Source: an uncultured Bacteroidales bacterium (lineage in GTDB: Bacteria; Bacteroidota; Bacteroidia; Bacteroidales; Bacteroidaceae). From it: DNA of 54,509 bases. The DNA is taken from positions 1-54,509 of the forward strand of contig CACZBX010000022.1 of the NCBI GenBank assembly GCA_902779535.1. Reading direction: 5' to 3'. The notes beneath the pieces were generated by a model. The model saw only the letters and a list, made by a program, of their open reading frames with translations. It was not told where the DNA came from and ran no database searches. This document shows positions 37,189 to 45,806 of this stretch, in pieces; within the stretch, counting starts at the first letter, position 1; every line of letters starts with the position of its first letter. Both the position numbers and the translations under genes were made by a program.

Positions 37189-37425
37189 CTAATAATCGTC
37201 ATCATCAAAATAATCATCTTCATCTATCATCCCTCCGTGAAGCATATGATCCAGTTCTGAATTGTGGTGGGAATAGTCTCTCAGCATATCATCATACTTA
37301 TCGTCGTTGATGTAATCACTCGAGGAACGTCTTCCTTTCGATTTATGCATGAAGAAAACGATCGGTAAATTAAAAAAACCGATTGCCGCGACAATGAGAA
37401 TGATAAGGGCAATAAAATAAATCAT
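37189..37425 (-). CDS. Small membrane protein with acidic tail
   Basis: 78 aa. One N-terminal helix (residues 2-25), a short basic patch (HKSKGRRSS), then a cytoplasmic tail rich in Asp, His and Tyr (SHHNSELDHMLHGG, DEDDYFDDDDY). No family recognised. It lies convergent with the metalloprotease gene and downstream of tRNA-Arg on the same strand, but the tRNA terminator separates them. Confidence 0.6.
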   Translation of the reverse strand: MIYFIALIILIVAAIGFFNLPIVFFMHKSKGRRSSSDYINDDKYDDMLRDYSHHNSELDHMLHGGMIDEDDYFDDDDY

Positions 37426-37484
37426 TTGTTATTCATTTAGTGACACAAAGTAAATGAAAAGAATTGAGAATCTCAAGCGGTTGC

Positions 37485-37516
37485 AATAAAAAAACCGTTA
37501 CAATCTGTAACGGTTT
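37485..37516 (-). terminator. Terminator of tRNA-Arg
   Basis: Perfect 11-bp stem AAACCGTTACA / TGTAACGGTTT (37492-37516 region) with a T-run on the minus strand at 37485-37494. Confidence 0.85.
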
Positions 37517-37518
37517 CG

Positions 37519-37592
37519 TGATTCCGTTGGGATTCGAACCCAAGACCCACAGCTTAGAAGGCTGTTGCTCTATCCAGCTGAGCTACGGAACC
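37519..37592 (-). tRNA. tRNA-Arg (anticodon TCT)
   Basis: Acceptor GGTTCCG / CGGAATC (one G-T pair), D-arm CTCAGCTGGATAGAG, anticodon stem ACAGC/GCTGT around CTTCTAA, T-arm GGTTCGAATCC. 74 bases, no encoded CCA. Confidence 0.96.
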
Positions 37593-37609
37593 AGCTTTAT
37601 TTAGCGGGG

Positions 37610-37641
37610 CAAAGGTATAGCGTTTTAGTGAGAACTCCAAG
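37610..37641 (-). promoter_or_regulatory. Probable promoter of tRNA-Arg
   Basis: Minus strand: TACCTTTG (37610-37617) with CTTG (37638-37641) 20 bases upstream; the -33 element has one mismatch. Confidence 0.55.
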
Positions 37642-37668
37642 TTTTTTCTAACTTTTTTCTATCCGTGC

Positions 37669-38296
37669 CTATTCTTTGCGTAGTATAATCCAGGCAAGTG
37701 GTAAATAACAACAAGCCAAAAACAACAGATGTAAGGAACTGCTTCCGATATGGAGCCATTCCGGTAATCGGGAATAGGTGAGGGAGATAAAGAACTGTAC
37801 GACAAAGAACAAAATGATGAAGTACTCGTAGTAACGTGCAATCAGGCTTCCCATTCCTCGGATTACCTCACGGTCGGTACGGAACCTACCGGAGACAAAA
37901 CCGAACATCGTGCCCGAAAAGCCGATACCTACTGAGATGATGTATGACAAACCGTGCAGGAAGGGGGAGTTCTCGAGCGTACCGGTTACGTTCCGCAGGA
38001 TGGTCCACGGCGTTACGGTGATCGAGAAAATCAAGAGTGTGTATATTACCAGAGTGGCAAGCGAGAGGATCAGGGCACGCCGCTCCTTCATCGAGCGAGC
38101 TTTCCGGGTCCAGATAAATTTCCAGATGCTTTATATAAATTAAAACCAACATCCAACGAAGTCCTTCTGGACTAATCAGATTCTGCACGTCTCCTAACTC
38201 ATAGATACTTCCTACCCATGAGCATAAGGCAACCACGACGGTCAGAATGAAAAAGACTGTGGCAGCGTGAAGGAAATGTGAACGACTATTCCTCAT
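37669..38296 (-). pseudogene. AbgT-family transporter remnant with an internal deletion and frame change
   Basis: The N-terminal frame starts at ATG 38296, inside the end of the response regulator gene, with SHFLHAATVFFILTVVV and VQNLISPEGLRWML, typical of AbgT (p-aminobenzoyl-glutamate type) transporters. After about KHLE it runs into an unrelated frame. The C-terminal part continues in another frame (KFIWTRKARSMKERRALILS ... RTDREVIRGMGSLIARYYEYF) to a stop at 37669. A middle stretch of roughly 30-45 residues is missing at about 38085-38140. No single frame spans the gene, so a working transporter is unlikely unless the sequence has an error. Confidence 0.75.
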
Positions 38297-39011
38297 CCGG
38301 TTCAAGATGTTCGATGTTCAAGATACTAAGTTCGAAAGCCCGCGTTACCAACCGGGTGGCGTTCACGCCAATCCGGTCTTCGGGAACAAACAGACGGTTG
38401 ACCAAGTCGTTCTGACGTTTCTCCAGAGATTTTACACCAAACGGCATCCCCTTTAGGTTGGTAATCATCTCCTTTGTATATCCCAACGCAAGGTGACGAA
38501 GCAGTCGTTCATCGTACTCGTCAATATCGTAGGCGATGATAGCTTCTTGTTTCCGTTGTTCTTGGAGGACCGATTGCTTGAAGCGATTGACAATCTTTTC
38601 CAGAATCGGTTCGTTGAAGACCATTCGTTTGCCTTCCATGACAGCTTGTACGTCAATGGCGGTCAATAGTTCTCCAGTCTTGAGAATAATTCCGTCGGCA
38701 CCGGCGTCCAACACATCTACCCAAAGCTTCTCGTTCAAAATCTCACCGGTGAAGATCAATACTTTGATGTCGGGGTAGTTCTTCCGCAATGTAGTGCAGA
38801 TATCTACGCCGACCGTGGTGGAACCTCCCAATCCTAAGTCGAGCAGGACAAGGTCGGGGACTTCTTGCTTCATCAGTTCCCAGAACTCTTTTTCCGTCAT
38901 GGCTGTTCCGATAATCTCAGCCGAAGGGATTTCGTTTCTGAAAATCTCTTCCGTGCCTTTCAACTCTAACTTAGCATCTTCTACAATGATGACTTTAAAA
39001 TTCTTATTCAT
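38286..39011 (-). CDS. Response regulator, receiver + HTH-like domain
   Basis: 241 aa. Receiver domain 5-125 with Asp12, phospho-acceptor Asp58 (LVLLDLGLGG), Thr at FTGE and Lys in ILKTGE. The C-terminal ~90 residues have the layout of a LuxR/FixJ-type helix-turn-helix but diverged (LLRHLALGYTKEMITNLKG, VKSLEKRQNDLVNRLF). It overlaps the kinase stop by four bases (ATGA), so kinase and regulator are co-translated, and the transporter remnant overlaps its own end. Confidence 0.9.
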   Translation of the reverse strand: MNKNFKVIIVEDAKLELKGTEEIFRNEIPSAEIIGTAMTEKEFWELMKQEVPDLVLLDLGLGGSTTVGVDICTTLRKNYPDIKVLIFTGEILNEKLWVDVLDAGADGIILKTGELLTAIDVQAVMEGKRMVFNEPILEKIVNRFKQSVLQEQRKQEAIIAYDIDEYDERLLRHLALGYTKEMITNLKGMPFGVKSLEKRQNDLVNRLFVPEDRIGVNATRLVTRAFELSILNIEHLEPDEE

Positions 39012-42000
39012 ATTGTTTTGGTTATTTTATGATGATGGGTTGCAGCAGGTATGGTGAACCAGACGGTAAATCCTTCGGGCTGGGCTGCCTGTGCATTGAT
39101 ACGGCATCCTCGTTTCCCGGTATATTCGTCGTGTTCACGAATGACCTGTTTACAAATTAAATATTCAGTACCTGTCAATACATCCTCGTTTTCCTCATGG
39201 ATATGGGAAAGATGAGGGTTGAAAAGCAGGTTCAGTTCTTCCTGTGTCTTATTCCTTCGCGAATCGGTGAAGTCGAATCTCACGAAGTCGCGCTCCTTAT
39301 AGATGTGCAGACTCAGTTGTCCTTCAACTTGATAGGAGAGGGCTTCGTTCACCAAGTTCTCCAGTAAGTATTTCAGTTGAATCTCATCCCCATAGAAGTA
39401 AACATCATCGTAGTGAACGCTGAACGTAATATCAACGGTTTGTTTCTTCATCTTCCGTTTAAAGTAGTTGAGGATGTATTCGCCTAAGAGTTCGCTGTGC
39501 AATATCTCTCTTCTGAACGTAATATCTTCGAGCTGCTTGGCGGCACACGAGCTGAGTATCATGAAGATATCTTTGTAATATCCTACGAGTTCTTCAACCA
39601 TTCGGACATCTTCTTCTTCTTTGACCACATCCTTCTGTGTCTGTAGCTTTTCGATAATCTGCTTGATCCGGTTGGGATAATAGATTGTCTCATGTTTGAT
39701 GGTCGACAGGCAGTTATCCAATACTTGGTTTTGAACATGCAACTGGTTTTCTTCATGGATGGCTCTGTTTGCTTCGTCCTGTGCACTCTCGATGTCTTGA
39801 TATTTGCGTGTCATCAAGACAATGGCATTATAGGCGATGATGGCGATGTAGCTGGCCACCAATTCAATGAGCAAACGGTCGTTGGCTCGTTCATTGTCGT
39901 ACGTATATTGGATAGCCAAAACGCCTACACAATGATTTTCGTTACCGGCTTCTACCCACATCGGTAAGCACTTGATCTTATTGCCTTCTGTCCACAGGGC
40001 TTTTTGACTTTGGTAGCACTTGTTCATCATGTCGAGCATCTCATCGTTCTCCACCGCTTCATTCTGTGTAGGAGAGAAGGCAGTATGCGATGAGTTGTCT
40101 TCCTCGTTAAATACCATCAGACCGATCCGATCGGTGGTGATAATTTCGTTCATCCCTTCCGAGACGGCCTGGATAAGTTCGTCGACTATTTGTCGGTCGC
40201 GATGTTCAGTCTGAGTGATTGAGGCCGGTGTCTTGAAAACCTGTTTGTTGATTTCAAGGATCTGTTGCAGATCGTACCGGTAGGTCAGGCGGTGGCGGAA
40301 ATATAAGATGTAATATCCGATGATGAAGGCGATGAAGAGTGCGATGAACATGGCGATGGCAATGGTCTTACCGTTCGACGAGTTCTGCATCCGTTGACAG
40401 TATTGCTCTAAGGAGGTATCCTTACTAATCTGCTTATAGAGTGCAGTATAAGCAACATTGTTATAGCGATAGTTCTCGAAATCCTTCAAGGCGAGGAAGG
40501 CCACGGCTGCTTCGTTCCGCACATCCAGGAAGATGTAGTAGTCGGTCAGGAAATGATCGTTCAGCCAAGTCAGTTCGGCTGTCGGTCCTTCTCCTTTTAA
40601 GGTAGCCAAAGGCCCATCCTTTTTGCTGTAAATGCGATAATGCTCGTTGAGGTATATTAGCGCTGTATCGGCATAGGCCACAGCTTCTTCGTAGGCTCCT
40701 CCAAGGTTGCTCTCATAAGTAAGGTTGGCATACTTGTCGGCCATGTCGAGCCACTGGTCATTGTATTGGATGGAATCGGCCTCACTTAATGCTTGGCTGC
40801 TTGTTTCGGAATAATCTTCGCCCTTTGGCAGACGGAAGAAGAAACGACTTCCTTCGCCCAGACGGCTGTCGATGTCGAACGAACAAACGTTGAAGAGTGG
40901 GTTGGTCTTTTTGTACTTCTCAATGATGCCCTTGCAGTTCATCAGTCCGAAACCATAGCCTTTGTTCTTTTGCAAATCGTTGAGATCGCCTTCTCCTTGC
41001 ATGCCGATCTTTTGTGAGTCGTACACTTTCTCATGAAGAATGTGTGAACGATCTTCTTCCGACAAGCCCGGTCCGTTATCTTGGATGGATATCTCCACAT
41101 AGTTATCCATTTCTTTGGCAAAGACTTCAATCTTTCCTCCCTTAGGCGTGTACTTGCGGGCATTGTCCATGAGGGTGTTAATCATGAACAAAGTCAATGC
41201 TTTATCTGCCTTCACGATAGAGGAGGTTGGCGTGATTGTCAACTGTTGTTGTTTGATCTCAAATGATTTCCGGTTCTTCGAGACAATCTCGAAAAGAGGA
41301 TTCAGTTCGAAGTTCTCAACGTTCAGGTTCAGCGAGCCTTGGCGCATCTTGATCCATAAAGAGAGGATGTCGTTATTCTCGTTAATGCTATTTACGAGTT
41401 CGTTGATATAGGTATATTTCTCCTGTTTGATACGGTCGTTGTGGAGGTAGTCTAAGGCAATGAGCTTATGCACCTCATTGTTGATGCGGTCGATGTATGG
41501 GGTGATGCTGGTAACAATGAACAGACAGGCTTTCTTGACGATGTTCTGCTGTTTGTTTTCAATGAGATGCTGTTGATGTACATAGCGCTCTTTCTCCAAC
41601 ATTTTCTGTTCATCACCCAGTGAAATAAAAGTTTGTCCGTTCTCAAGTGCCCATGCGATGTACGGTGTGATAATCTTCATCAGGTCGCGGTTATCGCTCT
41701 TTAGGCGGGTAGTGGTGTACAATTCGACTTCTCCCAACGCATGCTTGTTGGTAGATGCCGTAAGGGGGTACCTTTGCAGGATCAGATGACTCTTATCTGC
41801 ATCCTCTTCCTCTTCCGGTTGATCTGTGATACGTATCTTCAGCTCTTTTCCATCAACCAGTCTCAAAATATCGTCCTTGACATTTCGGAGAATCGAAGTT
41901 GTCACATCCTCCATGTCGTTTGCTTCTACAGGAATAGAGGCTGTGATGCGTTGACAAATCTCCAAAGTCTTCTTCAGTTTCTCGATGTAGGCTGTATTCC

Positions 42001-43393
42001 GTTTCTTCCATAAGCGGTATAACATGAGGAAGATAAGGATGAAGAGAATACCCGACAATCCAACAAGTGTCATTAATAGGTTCAGCTGACTCGATTCTTT
42101 CTCCAATGCCATGAAATGACTTTCCAGTTCTTTATCTTGGCGGGTATAGTTCAGCAGGTCGAGGTAAATGTTTCGGTTATAATCCGACTCCTGCTTCATC
42201 CCAAGGGCAGCGTACGTCACACTAAGCTGTTCTCTAAGTCGGGTAATCCATTCGTGCACGGTTTTGATACCTTCCTTATTCCATGCCAGTTCGGTTGATT
42301 CCGTTGAATTTGGTACGAACGTTCTCAATCGGTCGTTCGGCCCTTTGCTAGCATAGTATTTCTCATGGTGCTTGTTTACATATTCCAAGGCTTCGGTCAG
42401 ATACTTCAGGGCTTCGTCATATTTCCCTAAAGCATTACAGCATGAAGCCAACGTACGATATGAACCCGATATCTGGTACATGTCGCCATACTGTTTAAAC
42501 AGTTGCAATGCTTCATTGGCCATGGAGAGAATCAGTTCGTTCCAGGGTAGGTCCTTCGTATTGATGAGCCGTAGCAGATTGGGACGGCGTTCGGATATCA
42601 ACGCATAGTTTTTTTCATCCATCAACAGTTCGGCGAAGGCTTGCAAGCTATTTGCCTCAAAATAGATATATCCTTGATCCTTGGCAATGTTATAGCATTC
42701 CAACAGATAGAAGAACTCGCCCAAAGTTACATCCTGAGGTGTCTCTGCAGCATACATACCGCCGGATCCTCGCATATAATAATAAAGAAGCAGTTGAGCT
42801 GTATCGTTGCGGAGGGCATTGTTCTCCTGTATTTGGTTGATTTCCTCAAGCGATTGTTCTTCTTGTTGCAGATAATAATAGTAAACGCCCGAGGTGATGG
42901 AAAACTCGGTTTGAGCATAGTTGAATCGTTGCCATTCGTCGGGATATGAGATAGAGAGGCTATCGTCCTTGATACGGCGCATACGTTGAAGGGCACTGGT
43001 TCGATAGTCGTAGAACTCCTTGTTCATGGAGATTCGCTGATAAATTTTCATCAGTCCGATATCAGCAATCAACAGTTCCAGCTCATTGTCGGTAATGCCA
43101 TAGATTTGTTTTAATTGTTGCTCAGCTTTATCGAAGTCCATCTGCATGAACGTACAGAAAGCCTTGTTATTGAGGGCGGCAGCATGCTGGGAAGGGAAAT
43201 CTTTCGATCGTTGAAAAGCCTCTTCGGCAAGGGCAGCCGATTGTTCCAGATTGATGTAGTGCAGGTGATAGGCTCGTTTGTTCAAGGAATCGATCTCTTG
43301 ATATAAAGCGTGTCTGTTCCCTTTCCCACACGAGAAAGAGATGCAGGTCATGAGGCCGATGCTAATCCATACAAGTAGAATACGTGCTTTCAT
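39008..43393 (-). CDS. Double-module sensor kinase (DUF5112/5113 type, two kinase-like halves)
   Basis: 1461 aa from ATG 43393. Half 1: signal peptide, TPR-rich sensor domain (about 20-430), transmembrane helix (about 436-460), GAF-like region, then an ATPase domain with N box NTLMDNARKYTPKGG (about 740-752), G1 DNGPGLSEEDR (about 770) and G2 GYGFGLMNC (about 811), but no histidine where the H box should be (TSITPYIDRI). Half 2 is homologous: TPR-like segment (about 890-1000), helix (about 1008-1031), GAF-like region, H-box-like IKHETIYYPNRI (His about 1234), and a degenerate ATPase (EIQLKYLLENLVNEAL, then no proper G boxes). No membrane helix is visible between the two halves, which conflicts with the second sensor segment lying outside the cell. 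Confidence 0.85.
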   Translation of the reverse strand: MKARILLVWISIGLMTCISFSCGKGNRHALYQEIDSLNKRAYHLHYINLEQSAALAEEAFQRSKDFPSQHAAALNNKAFCTFMQMDFDKAEQQLKQIYGITDNELELLIADIGLMKIYQRISMNKEFYDYRTSALQRMRRIKDDSLSISYPDEWQRFNYAQTEFSITSGVYYYYLQQEEQSLEEINQIQENNALRNDTAQLLLYYYMRGSGGMYAAETPQDVTLGEFFYLLECYNIAKDQGYIYFEANSLQAFAELLMDEKNYALISERRPNLLRLINTKDLPWNELILSMANEALQLFKQYGDMYQISGSYRTLASCCNALGKYDEALKYLTEALEYVNKHHEKYYASKGPNDRLRTFVPNSTESTELAWNKEGIKTVHEWITRLREQLSVTYAALGMKQESDYNRNIYLDLLNYTRQDKELESHFMALEKESSQLNLLMTLVGLSGILFILIFLMLYRLWKKRNTAYIEKLKKTLEICQRITASIPVEANDMEDVTTSILRNVKDDILRLVDGKELKIRITDQPEEEEDADKSHLILQRYPLTASTNKHALGEVELYTTTRLKSDNRDLMKIITPYIAWALENGQTFISLGDEQKMLEKERYVHQQHLIENKQQNIVKKACLFIVTSITPYIDRINNEVHKLIALDYLHNDRIKQEKYTYINELVNSINENNDILSLWIKMRQGSLNLNVENFELNPLFEIVSKNRKSFEIKQQQLTITPTSSIVKADKALTLFMINTLMDNARKYTPKGGKIEVFAKEMDNYVEISIQDNGPGLSEEDRSHILHEKVYDSQKIGMQGEGDLNDLQKNKGYGFGLMNCKGIIEKYKKTNPLFNVCSFDIDSRLGEGSRFFFRLPKGEDYSETSSQALSEADSIQYNDQWLDMADKYANLTYESNLGGAYEEAVAYADTALIYLNEHYRIYSKKDGPLATLKGEGPTAELTWLNDHFLTDYYIFLDVRNEAAVAFLALKDFENYRYNNVAYTALYKQISKDTSLEQYCQRMQNSSNGKTIAIAMFIALFIAFIIGYYILYFRHRLTYRYDLQQILEINKQVFKTPASITQTEHRDRQIVDELIQAVSEGMNEIITTDRIGLMVFNEEDNSSHTAFSPTQNEAVENDEMLDMMNKCYQSQKALWTEGNKIKCLPMWVEAGNENHCVGVLAIQYTYDNERANDRLLIELVASYIAIIAYNAIVLMTRKYQDIESAQDEANRAIHEENQLHVQNQVLDNCLSTIKHETIYYPNRIKQIIEKLQTQKDVVKEEEDVRMVEELVGYYKDIFMILSSCAAKQLEDITFRREILHSELLGEYILNYFKRKMKKQTVDITFSVHYDDVYFYGDEIQLKYLLENLVNEALSYQVEGQLSLHIYKERDFVRFDFTDSRRNKTQEELNLLFNPHLSHIHEENEDVLTGTEYLICKQVIREHDEYTGKRGCRINAQAAQPEGFTVWFTIPAATHHHKITKTI

Positions 43394-43417
43394 GATAATC
43401 AAACGCTTCCTATAAAG

Positions 43418-43425
43418 CAAAGATA
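43418..43425 (-). promoter_or_regulatory. -7 box of the sensor kinase operon
   Basis: Minus strand TATCTTTG. No clear -33 element. It overlaps the alternative TTG start at 43420, so ATG 43393 is preferred. Confidence 0.5.
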
Positions 43426-43494
43426 CAAAGAATTACGTATGAACAGTCAGTTGCGTCCTTTTTTTTCGTAAAAAGAATAGAAGGGGGGATACTA

Positions 43495-43529
43495 TGAGAC
43501 GAGGCTGATCATTGATCAGCCTCGTCTCA
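43495..43529 (-). terminator. Long perfect hairpin next to tRNA-Glu
   Basis: Two perfect 17-bp arms (TGAGACGAGGCTGATCA and its complement) around one base. It lies just downstream of tRNA-Glu on the minus strand. There is no strong T-run after it, so it may be a terminator or a processing/stabilising hairpin. Confidence 0.6.
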
Positions 43530-43531
43530 TG

Positions 43532-43603
43532 TAGCCTCTGGGGGAATCGAACCCCCCTTTCAAGAATGAAAATCTTGCGTCCTAACCGATAGACGAAGAG
43601 GCC
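43532..43603 (-). tRNA. tRNA-Glu (anticodon TTC)
   Basis: Acceptor GGCCTCT / AGAGGCT, anticodon stem CAAGA/TCTTG around TTTTCAT, T-arm GGTTCGATTCC. 72 bases, no encoded CCA. Downstream on the same strand comes the sensor kinase promoter. Confidence 0.95.
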
Positions 43604-43688
43604 ATCACCGCTTGATGATGCCATCAAAGCGGTGCAAAGATAGGATATTTTTTATTATCGGCCAACAAGCGTCCTGTTTTTAACAATA

Positions 43689-45062
43689 TCATTTAACTTG
43701 AAGGCTTTCTACATCCTTCAGGTTTTCAGCAATTTCTTCGTCGCTCAGTTTATAGTTCGACAAGTTGCCTGCCAGATACTGATCATAAGCCGACATATCT
43801 ATCAGTCCATGACCGGAGAGATTGAACAGGATAACCTTCTCTTCACCGGTTTCCTTACATTTATTCGCTTCACGAATCGTAGCAGCGATAGCATGTGAGG
43901 ACTCTGGTGCAGGAATAATACCTTCAGCTTGTGCGAACAGGATACCAGCCTGGAACGATTCAAGCTGTTCGATGTCTACTGCTTCCATCAACTTGTCTTT
44001 CAGCAACTGCGAAACGATGACTCCGGCTCCGTGATAGCGAAGACCACCAGCATGGATATTTGCCGGACGGAAATTATGACCTAAGGTATACATTGGCAGA
44101 AGTGGAGTATATCCGGCCTCGTCACCAAAGTCGTATTCAAATTTACCACGAGTCAACTTCGGACAAGATGCCGGCTCGGCAGCAATGAAGCGTGTCTTTT
44201 TACCTTCAAGGATGTTATGACGCATGAACGGGAAGGATACTCCACCGAAATTGGAACCACCACCAAAGCAAGCAATGACCATGTCAGGGTATTCACCGGC
44301 CATCTCCATCTGTTTCTCTGCTTCCAAACCAATGATACTCTGATGAAGAGCAACGTGGTTCAATACTGATCCTAATGTGTATTTACAATTTGGAGTCGTC
44401 ATTGCCAACTCAACAGCCTCGGAGATGGCAGTGCCTAAAGAACCTTGATGATTGGGAAATTTCGTCAAGATATCCTTACCGGCACGGGTCGACATCGATG
44501 GTGACGGAGTAACCACTGCACCAAATGTCTGCATAATGCTACGGCGATAGGGCTTTTGTTCAAAACTGATCTTTACCTGATAGACAGCAGCCTCGATGCC
44601 AAACACTTTTGCAGCGTAGGAGAGGGCAGCACCCCACTGACCGGCACCGGTCTCGGTGGTAATGTTCGTCACTCCTTGTTGCTTGCAATAATAAACTTGC
44701 GGCAAAGCGGAATTTAATTTGTGTGATCCTACCGGACTGACACTTTCATTCTTGAAATAGATATGGGCAGGAGTACCCAATGCCTTTTCTAATCCGTATG
44801 CTCGTACCAAAGGTGTACTACGGTAGTATTTATACATCTCACGGACTTCTTCTGGAATCTCAATCCATGCATCCGTTTGATTCAGTTCTTGACGACATAA
44901 TTCCTCAGCAAAGATAGGATAAAGATCTTCTGGCTTGAGTGGTTGTTTTGTTTGTGGGTTCAGAGGAGGCAATGGCTTGTTTTTCATATCGGCCTGAATG
45001 TTATACCAAAATCTTGGTATCTCTTCCTCTGGTAAAAAGAAACGTTTTTGCTTTGTACTCAT
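43689..45062 (-). CDS. Tryptophan synthase beta-like protein, TrpB2 type
   Basis: 457 aa PLP enzyme. The PLP lysine is Lys115 in VGSHKLNSAL; the phosphate-binding glycine loop is ACFGGGSNFGG. The long N-terminus (LPEEEIPRFWYNIQADM) and the length mark the TrpB2 subfamily, which occurs without a TrpA partner and condenses indole with serine (or phosphoserine). No trp genes are near, supporting a stand-alone role such as indole salvage. Confidence 0.92.
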   Translation of the reverse strand: MSTKQKRFFLPEEEIPRFWYNIQADMKNKPLPPLNPQTKQPLKPEDLYPIFAEELCRQELNQTDAWIEIPEEVREMYKYYRSTPLVRAYGLEKALGTPAHIYFKNESVSPVGSHKLNSALPQVYYCKQQGVTNITTETGAGQWGAALSYAAKVFGIEAAVYQVKISFEQKPYRRSIMQTFGAVVTPSPSMSTRAGKDILTKFPNHQGSLGTAISEAVELAMTTPNCKYTLGSVLNHVALHQSIIGLEAEKQMEMAGEYPDMVIACFGGGSNFGGVSFPFMRHNILEGKKTRFIAAEPASCPKLTRGKFEYDFGDEAGYTPLLPMYTLGHNFRPANIHAGGLRYHGAGVIVSQLLKDKLMEAVDIEQLESFQAGILFAQAEGIIPAPESSHAIAATIREANKCKETGEEKVILFNLSGHGLIDMSAYDQYLAGNLSNYKLSDEEIAENLKDVESLQVK

Positions 45063-45090
45063 ATTGTTTTTATATTTAATAATGACCTGA

Positions 45091-45098
45091 CAAAAATA
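45091..45098 (-). promoter_or_regulatory. -7 box of the trpB2 gene
   Basis: Minus strand TATTTTTG, about 30 bases before the trpB2 start. No clear -33 element. Confidence 0.45.
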
Positions 45099-45218
45099 AT
45101 AGAATAAAATATATTCTGCTATAATAATGTCACTTTTTTGTGGTAAAAATCAAAAACATTGTTCTTTCCTTGCAAGTATCGTTATGTTTTAGTTATTTTG
45201 TCGCATAAAACAGGCGTT

Positions 45219-45806
45219 ATGAAATATATTATAGTAGTCATATTTACATTTTTGTTGGTCGGTTGTACGGGAAGAAAGGCATCTACATCGGTAACGGACG
45301 AGCAGAAACTTTTTCAAATCGATCATGTGGACGAGGCTACCGGCTTGCAGAAGATGCAACCTTCACAGTTCTCTGAAGAAATCGAAGCTGGCGGGAAAAA
45401 ATATCAACTATATATCCAACGTTCGGCAACAGATTCCTTGCCTCACGTAAAGAGTGAGATGGGCTTGTTTGCTGATAATCGGGTTGTACTGAGTATCAAG
45501 CGTCAGGATAAATCCAATTTATATAATAAGGTATTTACGAAGCGTGACTTTGCTTCTTTGTTGACAGAACCTTATCTTGAGAAATCGGTTCTGGAAGGTC
45601 TGGTTTTTGATCACGAGAAAACAGAATCTGCCAATGGGAACATCGTACTTGCAGCAAGCGTGAGTTTCCCCATGACAGATATGTATGTACCTTTTACGAT
45701 AGTTATCACTCCTTCTGGTAAGATGTCGATCGATCGTGATGAAGAGGCAGTGGATGTTCCACTCTCCGAACAACCAGAACCGGAAGATACGACCGAGATC
45801 AGATAA
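45219..45806 (+). CDS. Hypothetical lipoprotein (DUF4738-like)
   Basis: 195 aa from ATG 45219; the longer frame from 45159 lacks support. Lipoprotein signal with lipobox LVGC. The mature part has a beta-rich look (KKYQLYIQRSATDSLPHV, FADNRVVLSIKRQ, VFTKRDF, VSFPMTDMYVPFTIVI) and an acidic end. The resemblance to the Bacteroides DUF4738 family is from memory of its general pattern; function unknown. Its stop directly abuts the stop of the convergent serine dehydratase gene. Confidence 0.7.
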   Translation: MKYIIVVIFTFLLVGCTGRKASTSVTDEQKLFQIDHVDEATGLQKMQPSQFSEEIEAGGKKYQLYIQRSATDSLPHVKSEMGLFADNRVVLSIKRQDKSNLYNKVFTKRDFASLLTEPYLEKSVLEGLVFDHEKTESANGNIVLAASVSFPMTDMYVPFTIVITPSGKMSIDRDEEAVDVPLSEQPEPEDTTEIR

